19,931 bases of DNA from an uncultured Bacillaceae bacterium. GTDB taxonomy: Bacteria > Bacillota > Bacilli > Bacillales > Caldibacillaceae. This document shows positions 15,462-19,931 of this stretch, piece after piece. The position numbers were made by a program, and so were the translations under genes. Numbering within the stretch: position 1 is the stretch's first letter; each line of letters starts with the position of its first letter. Where the stretch lies: assembly GCA_937951955.1 (NCBI GenBank), contig CALGAD010000162.1:1-19931 (forward strand). The letters are read 5' to 3'. The notes under the pieces are model-generated. The model was not told the DNA's origin. It saw only the letters and a list, made by a program, of their open reading frames with translations, and did not search any database.

Positions 15462-16040
15462 ATGAGATTGGACAGAGTCATTACATTTGGCCACCACTTG
15501 TTAAAAAAAGCAATTGAACCCGGAGATATCGTAATCGATGCTACTGTCGGCAATGGACATGATACAAAATTTCTTGCCGAATGTGTCGGACCTGATGGTA
15601 AAGTTTACGGTTTTGATATTCAACAACAAGCAATCGAAGCTACAACCCGGCTACTGAGAACACACCAGCTGGACAGGCAAGTCACCCTATTTCAAAAAGG
15701 ACATGAACATATCAAGCAATGCGTACCGGAGAAAGAGTTTGGCAAAATCCGTGCCGGAGTGTTCAATCTCGGCTATTTACCGGGAGGCGACCATTCGATT
15801 ATTACCAAACCGGAAACAACGATTCACGCCCTGAAAAATTTATTGGATATATTAACCGTTAACGGGCTCGTTGTCCTTGTGATTTACCATGGACATAAAG
15901 GCGGTAAAGAAGAAAAATCCGCTGTCTTAGACTATGTCTCCCAATTGGATCAAAAGGATTTTCAAGTCCTCCAGTATCGCTTTATTAACCAAAAAAACAA
16001 TCCGCCCTTTTTAATCGCAATCGAAAAGATAACGGAATAA
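15462..16040 (+). CDS. mnmM: tRNA (mnm5s2U) wobble methyltransferase MnmM (YtqB-like)
   Basis: The 192-residue class I SAM-dependent methyltransferase belongs to the YtqB family, long annotated as an rRNA methylase. Motif I is VIDATVGNGHDTKFLAE (residues 24-40), the acidic ribose-binding position follows in VYGFDIQ, and the family motif NLGYLPGGDH is at 102-111. In B. subtilis, YtqB was described as MnmM, which methylates nm5(s2)U at tRNA position 34 to mnm5(s2)U. Two starts are possible: ATG 15462, with AAGGAG 11 bases upstream, or TTG 15468, 6 bases after a perfect GGAGG. I keep the ATG but the TTG is a real alternative. The radical-SAM partner gene ytqA, adjacent in B. subtilis, is not here. 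Confidence 0.87.
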   Translation: MRLDRVITFGHHLLKKAIEPGDIVIDATVGNGHDTKFLAECVGPDGKVYGFDIQQQAIEATTRLLRTHQLDRQVTLFQKGHEHIKQCVPEKEFGKIRAGVFNLGYLPGGDHSIITKPETTIHALKNLLDILTVNGLVVLVIYHGHKGGKEEKSAVLDYVSQLDQKDFQVLQYRFINQKNNPPFLIAIEKITE

Positions 16041-16111
16041 AATTTTTTACAGTTTTTATCATCACGGAACTCTTTATAAAAAGCAGGGAAAATCGAAAAT
16101 GGCCTTTACGG

Positions 16112-17206
16112 CTAATGGATCTGTTCTTTGCTATTGCGACTGAGCAGGTAATTGCGCCATTTTCGATACACCTTACCATTGAGATAAAAAAAGATACTGA
16201 TATTTCCACCCATTTTGACTAAATGGCGTCCGATCTCGTGGACATCCGGTTGCATGGTCACTTTCGTATCGGACAAGTAAAGTCCGAGTAAACCGCGATG
16301 AATGAGTTTGTGAAATTCCCGCTGGGGAACTTGATTCGTGTAGTCATCTGCCTTTTCAACGAACATCTTGAGCCGTTCCAAAAGCACGGCTTCATCCGGA
16401 TAATAAAAACAGAAATTTAAATCTCCGCCCTGCCTGTCTTCTTCCTGATCAATGAGATAATCGAGCATGATATGTAAACCTTGGAGATACGGAAAATAAC
16501 CTGAATAGATTTTTTCCGCATCCCTTGCTTGAAAATCGTGGCGACAAGATGTGGCAACGAGGCAAAATATTCCTAATGTCGAACCACTACAGGCGGCAAA
16601 TTCATACCAGTACAGATCAGGAAAGCGACGCTGGTATTGCTGAAACCAGTTTTTCAAACGTGGAACCCGCTCCTCTTTCGTTACATGCTTATGAACCTGT
16701 AAATCACAATAAAATTGACATAATTCGATGAGATACGGACGGATCAAAGCATAATTTTCATGATTCCGTAAAACCCTTTGACAATTTGTCACTAGTGCAT
16801 GTAAATACCCACCGTCATTTTGATTAGCTCGATAGCGGTAATAATTGCGTAAAGCCGCATCCGGATTCAGAGCATCTTCCATCGCTTCGTGTAAAGCCCG
16901 AAAATCCTTTGGATCCAATGAGTTGCTCCGGTCACATAAGTTATCGAGATAATCACTAATCGTTTGGTAAGAAACGATAAAGGAGAGTATGTCCGCGGTA
17001 TTCGTTTCCGCAAGGAGCGAAAAAATCGCACCACCCTCACAGTGAAATCTTTTGTTATGGATACTTGCCAATGCCTGTCTCTTCAATTCGTGATCGGGTA
17101 TTTGTAGCGCCCGCTGTTGCCAGTAAGCAAGTTCCTGGTTGACTGCAGGAAATACATTTTGGTAACACTGTTTCATCAACGCAAACGGATTTGTTGGGGT
17201 TTTCAA
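16112..17206 (-). CDS. ytpB: Tetraprenyl-beta-curcumene synthase (YtpB-like), TTG start
   Basis: The 364-residue DUF2600-family terpene synthase should convert all-trans-tetraprenyl (C35) diphosphate to tetraprenyl-beta-curcumene, the precursor that a squalene-hopene-type cyclase turns into sesquarterpenes linked in B. subtilis to spore heat and oxidative resistance. Aspartate-rich motifs are visible: DYLDNLCD at 85-92 and DYLIDQEED at 249-257. CEGGAIFSLLA is another family landmark. The start is TTG 17206, 8 bases after GGAGG. It opens MKTPTNPFALMKQ, agreeing with the B. subtilis N-terminus as I recall it. An ATG at 17221 has no ribosome binding site. It is convergent with ytqB, and ytpA, adjacent in B. 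subtilis, is missing. Confidence 0.92.
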   Translation of the reverse strand: MKTPTNPFALMKQCYQNVFPAVNQELAYWQQRALQIPDHELKRQALASIHNKRFHCEGGAIFSLLAETNTADILSFIVSYQTISDYLDNLCDRSNSLDPKDFRALHEAMEDALNPDAALRNYYRYRANQNDGGYLHALVTNCQRVLRNHENYALIRPYLIELCQFYCDLQVHKHVTKEERVPRLKNWFQQYQRRFPDLYWYEFAACSGSTLGIFCLVATSCRHDFQARDAEKIYSGYFPYLQGLHIMLDYLIDQEEDRQGGDLNFCFYYPDEAVLLERLKMFVEKADDYTNQVPQREFHKLIHRGLLGLYLSDTKVTMQPDVHEIGRHLVKMGGNISIFFYLNGKVYRKWRNYLLSRNSKEQIH

Positions 17207-17262
17207 GCCTTTAACCTCCATCTACGACTATTGTCAAATCAGGAAACTTTCATTAACTTGTT

Positions 17263-17291
17263 ATTATATCGAAAAATGATTGCCTGACCAA
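17263..17291 (-). promoter_or_regulatory. Candidate sigma-A promoter of ytpB
   Basis: On the minus strand, TTGGTC (17291-17286), a 17-base spacer and a perfect TATAAT (17268-17263) predict a start near 17256, 50 bases before the TTG codon. Confidence 0.65.
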
Positions 17292-17372
17292 ATAAAGTTG
17301 ATATCGATGGATTTAGAGTCAAGTTTTTATAAAATGAGAAGTAAGACACTCAATACAGAAAGGAAGATGAAT

Positions 17373-17906
17373 TTGTACAAAATTTATCCTTTCAACGGTG
17401 TTTATCCAAAAATCGCTCCTACCGCATATCTGGCCGATTTTGTTACCGTTACAGGAGATGTGGAAATCGGTGATTATTCGAGCATCTGGTTTCAAACGGT
17501 GATCCGCGGGGATGTTGCCCCGACACGAATTGGGAAATATACAAATATTCAAGACCTCTGCCTTTTACATCAGAGCCCAAATCTTCCTTTAATCATTGAA
17601 GATCATGTTACAGTAGGGCATCAAGTCACCTTACATAGCTGCATCGTTCGTAAAAATGCCTTAATCGGAATGGGGTCCATCATTCTCGATGGCGCAGAAA
17701 TCGGGGAAGGTGCTTTTATCGGTGCCGGCAGCCTGGTCACCCCGAGGAAAAAGATCCCGCCCCATACATTAGCCTTCGGACGGCCGGCAAAAGTCGTTAG
17801 GGAACTGACCGATGCCGATCGGAAAGAAATGGAACGGATCGTACAAAGTTATGCAGAAAAAGCACAAATTTATAAAAAACTCACCAGTAAAGAAGATACC
17901 GACTAA
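17373..17906 (+). CDS. ytoA: Gamma-carbonic anhydrase-like hexapeptide-repeat protein (YtoA-like), TTG start
   Basis: The 177-residue left-handed beta-helix protein belongs to the gamma-carbonic anhydrase/PaaY-YrdA group. Hexapeptide-type turns run from about residue 20 to 145 (for example VEIGDY, ALIGMG, AEIGEG, AFIGAG). The three zinc-ligand histidines of the family are present at about 66 (LLHQSP), 83 (VGHQ) and 88 (TLHS), with RGD at 45-47 and QD at 60-61. Carbonic anhydrase activity is plausible but unproven for YtoA. The start is TTG 17373, 8 bases after AAGGA, giving MYKIYPFNG, the family N-terminus. ATG 17367 is only 2 bases from that site, and the ATG at 17280 adds 31 non-family residues. 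It is convergent with the asparagine-synthase homologue. Confidence 0.88.
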   Translation: MYKIYPFNGVYPKIAPTAYLADFVTVTGDVEIGDYSSIWFQTVIRGDVAPTRIGKYTNIQDLCLLHQSPNLPLIIEDHVTVGHQVTLHSCIVRKNALIGMGSIILDGAEIGEGAFIGAGSLVTPRKKIPPHTLAFGRPAKVVRELTDADRKEMERIVQSYAEKAQIYKKLTSKEDTD

Positions 17907-17918
17907 TAAAGCAATGAG

Positions 17919-17954
17919 AAATGTCGCCCCCTTTCTCGGTTGGGGCGACATTTT
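17919..17954. terminator. Bidirectional terminator between ytoA and the asnB homologue
   Basis: A 12-bp stem (17919-17930, arm AAATGTCGCCCC, with 17942-17953) and 11-base loop separate the two convergent genes. T-rich sequence follows on the plus strand, and TTTCTC follows on the minus strand. Confidence 0.85.
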
Positions 17955-17955
17955 C

Positions 17956-19830
17956 TTAAATTCTTAAACGTTTTGTAACTTTCTCTTCCGCAAATGCATA
18001 TTTTTCCTCGAAAAACACCCCGTGCCAGACCATAAAACAAAGAACTGTCCAAATTTTCCGGCTATGATCCCTTTTCCCCTGACGGTGTTCCTCCAGTAAC
18101 GAATACAAATATTTTTTATTAATATAGCCGTCCGTCTCACTGTCCTCGATAACTTCTAATGCCCAATCATAAAGTTCATTCTTCAGCCAGTGACGGATCG
18201 GAACGGGAAACCCGAGCTTTTTTCTATTGACAATATGATCGGGAACAATACCTTTACTCACTTTGCGCAAAAGGTATTTCGTCTGTCCCCGGGCAATCTT
18301 TAAGGAATCGGGGATTTTTCTTGCCACTTCAAAAACCGGTAACGATAAAAACGGCACTCGTAATTGTAAAGAGTGAGCTCGCGTCATCCGTTCCACATTC
18401 ATTAAAATATCTCCATTAAGCCAGGTATGAATATCGATATATTGCATTTTGCAAATCGGACTGTAATCCGCTATTTCTTGATAAAGAGGCTTCGTAATAT
18501 CCGTAAAATGAACATTTTCCCGGTATGAATGTAAAATTCTTTTCTTTTCTTCTTCAGTGAATATTTTCGCATTGCCGATATACCGGTATTCTAGTGGCGT
18601 CGTCCCCCGGATGAAAAAACTTTTTCCTTTTATCCCATCGGGAATGAGTTCGGCTATCCAGCGTAAGATCCGCTTCATAGGCTGCGGAATAAACTGAAAA
18701 ACGGCGAGGGACTTCGGCTCCTTGTAAATTTCATAACCGGCAAACAGCTCGTCTGCCCCTTCTCCAGAAAGGATAACATCGACCTTTTCCGCTGCCATTT
18801 TAGCAAGAAAATACGTGGGGATACTTGCCGGATCCGCTAACGGATCCCCGAAATGCCAGATGATTTTCGGCAGTTCCTTGACAAATTCCCCCGGTTCAAT
18901 TAACAAACATTCATTGGCAATCCCTAGATGATGAATGGTTTCTTCTACAGCATCGAATTCATTGAATCCGTCGCGACGAAACCCGACGGTAAACGTCTGT
19001 ATATTCGGATGCACTTCTTTTGCCAGAGCTGTGATCAGTGTTGAGTCAATACCGCCTGATAAAAAAATGCCTACTTTTTCATCCGGTTGGATTTGCTCAC
19101 TGACCGCATCCTTCAGTACCGTCCGAAGCTCCTTGACCCATTGTTCCACCGGTTGTTCGACCGGATGGAATGTGGCTTGCCAGTATCGCTTGATGTTTAC
19201 AGGATACCCGGGCTTTTTTATCAAATAGTGTCCCGGCAAAAGACGCTGAATTCCTTCTGTAATCGTGTATGGCTCTGGCGGGAATTGAAAAGACATATAA
19301 TGTTGCAGTGCTACTAGATCGATACCCGCTCTGTCTATCGCCTTGAGTATACTCTTTTTCTCCGTTGAAAAACATGTAAATGTTTCTGTTTCTATAAAAT
19401 AAAGGGGTTTGATACCGAAATGATCGCGCACCGCGAATAACTGAGACTCTTCCCGGTCCCAGATTAAAAAGACAAATGATCCACGTATTTTATCCACCAT
19501 TTCTTCTTTAAAGAGCGTGTATAAAATAAGCAGTATCTCCGCTTCGTCATGCTCGGTAAATTGATGTCCCAAACCCTCTAATTCATTGCCAAGTTGCTGG
19601 ATATTATCGATTTTTCCGTGAAAAACGATACAATATCGTCCATCCTCATAAAACGATTGCGTGGCATTTTCTATGTAAATATTCGTACCTAATGAAACAA
19701 AGTCATCGTGATATTCGTGATAATTTCCCTGAACATGATTGGATTTCGTTTGAACCATCTCAGCGAAAATAACGCCATCTTTCCCCTCATTGCACCGTGA
19801 CTCGTGAAGTACTCCGATTAATCCCTCCAT
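17956..19830 (-). CDS. asnB: Asparagine synthase family protein with degenerate glutaminase domain (AsnB/YtnA position)
   Basis: The 624-residue product aligns end to end with B. subtilis AsnB, which uses glutamine and ATP to make asparagine and also amidates meso-diaminopimelate in peptidoglycan. The C-terminal ATP-pyrophosphatase domain keeps SGGIDS (258-263), WHFGDPLADPASIP (325-338) and SGEGADELFAGY (355-366). The N-terminal class II amidotransferase domain is present but disabled. Cys2, which must become the N-terminal nucleophile, is Glu2 (MEGLIGV in place of MCGFVGV). HRGPD and RRLSI are absent. FNGE is FHGK at 70-73. The usual SDTE Asp is Glu96. Ammonia use, a partner glutaminase or a new substrate are possible. 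In the synthetase half, the usual LELRVPFLD reads LQLRVPFLS. The start is fixed by alignment and AAGGGAG upstream. Confidence 0.88.
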   Translation of the reverse strand: MEGLIGVLHESRCNEGKDGVIFAEMVQTKSNHVQGNYHEYHDDFVSLGTNIYIENATQSFYEDGRYCIVFHGKIDNIQQLGNELEGLGHQFTEHDEAEILLILYTLFKEEMVDKIRGSFVFLIWDREESQLFAVRDHFGIKPLYFIETETFTCFSTEKKSILKAIDRAGIDLVALQHYMSFQFPPEPYTITEGIQRLLPGHYLIKKPGYPVNIKRYWQATFHPVEQPVEQWVKELRTVLKDAVSEQIQPDEKVGIFLSGGIDSTLITALAKEVHPNIQTFTVGFRRDGFNEFDAVEETIHHLGIANECLLIEPGEFVKELPKIIWHFGDPLADPASIPTYFLAKMAAEKVDVILSGEGADELFAGYEIYKEPKSLAVFQFIPQPMKRILRWIAELIPDGIKGKSFFIRGTTPLEYRYIGNAKIFTEEEKKRILHSYRENVHFTDITKPLYQEIADYSPICKMQYIDIHTWLNGDILMNVERMTRAHSLQLRVPFLSLPVFEVARKIPDSLKIARGQTKYLLRKVSKGIVPDHIVNRKKLGFPVPIRHWLKNELYDWALEVIEDSETDGYINKKYLYSLLEEHRQGKRDHSRKIWTVLCFMVWHGVFFEEKYAFAEEKVTKRLRI

Positions 19831-19886
19831 GTCTCCTCTCCCTTATATTCGATTTCTTAAAATGGTTTATCCCCCGACATATTACT

Positions 19887-19916
19887 ATATTATTGGAATT
19901 ACGTTAATTCAGTCAA
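19887..19916 (-). promoter_or_regulatory. Candidate sigma-A promoter of the asnB homologue
   Basis: On the minus strand, TTGACT (19916-19911), an 18-base spacer and TAATAT (19892-19887) predict a start near 19880 and a leader of about 50 bases. The -10 matches consensus in four of six positions. Confidence 0.55.
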
Positions 19917-19931
19917 TTTTATAATTATTTT

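Noticed and set aside
19780..19830. A frameshift or wrong start hiding the missing Cys2 of the asnB homologue
   Set aside because: Residues G3, I5, G6 and V7 align with the family in register from the ATG, the start is preceded by a good ribosome binding site, and the other catalytic motifs are lost independently further in.
1..19931. Mobile elements, tRNA or rRNA genes, CRISPR arrays, phage or defence genes
   Set aside because: I scanned both strands and found no transposase, integrase, regularly spaced repeats or tRNA-like cloverleaf. The region is conserved core chromosome.

Overview
The window is a chromosomal core segment of a spore-forming, low-to-moderate GC Bacillaceae (Firmicutes). 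I infer this from gene order, which follows the Bacillus subtilis ytlR-ytnA neighbourhood, from strong AGGAGG-type ribosome binding sites, from a leucine T-box leader, and from spore-associated genes (cse60, ytpB, and a small coiled-coil gene behind a sigma-K-like promoter). I cannot name the species. I see no mobile elements, tRNA or rRNA genes, or CRISPR arrays.

Layout. 106-5315 (minus strand): thpR (RNA 2',3'-cyclic phosphodiesterase), ytlQ (unknown) and ytlR (lipid kinase family) form a probable operon. Upstream lie dat (D-amino-acid aminotransferase) and pepV (dipeptidase), which make a plausible D-amino-acid and peptidoglycan-peptide salvage pair. 5325-6603: a divergent promoter region with repeats, the small DeoR-type regulator ytzE, and rsuA (16S rRNA pseudouridine synthase). 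6677-7027: a 66-residue coiled-coil protein with a sigma-K-like promoter and two terminators. 7032-10158: murJ (ytgP, lipid II flippase) divergent from the flavoprotein ytfP. 10218-13301: cse60 (sporulation) and leuS, the latter with a complete T-box leader (specifier CUC), terminator and sigma-A promoter. 13574-15285: an MFS transporter (yttB) and ytzH. 15462-17906: ytqB/mnmM (tRNA wobble methyltransferase), ytpB (tetraprenyl-beta-curcumene synthase) and ytoA (gamma-carbonic anhydrase-like). 17956-19830: an asparagine-synthase-family protein.

Shared themes are the cell wall (dat, pepV, murJ, the asnB homologue), translation (leuS, rsuA, mnmM) and sporulation (cse60, ytpB, the coiled-coil gene).

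The most unusual item is the asnB homologue. Its N-terminal glutamine-amidotransferase domain is present but has lost the nucleophilic Cys2 (now Glu2), the HRGPD and RRLSI motifs and the NGE motif, while the ATP-pyrophosphatase motifs SGGIDS and SGEGADE remain. It should not hydrolyse glutamine and may be ammonia-dependent, partner-fed or repurposed. A second pattern is start-codon use: ribosome binding sites point to TTG starts for five genes (pepV, ytzE, yttB, ytpB, ytoA), with a sixth possible (ytqB).
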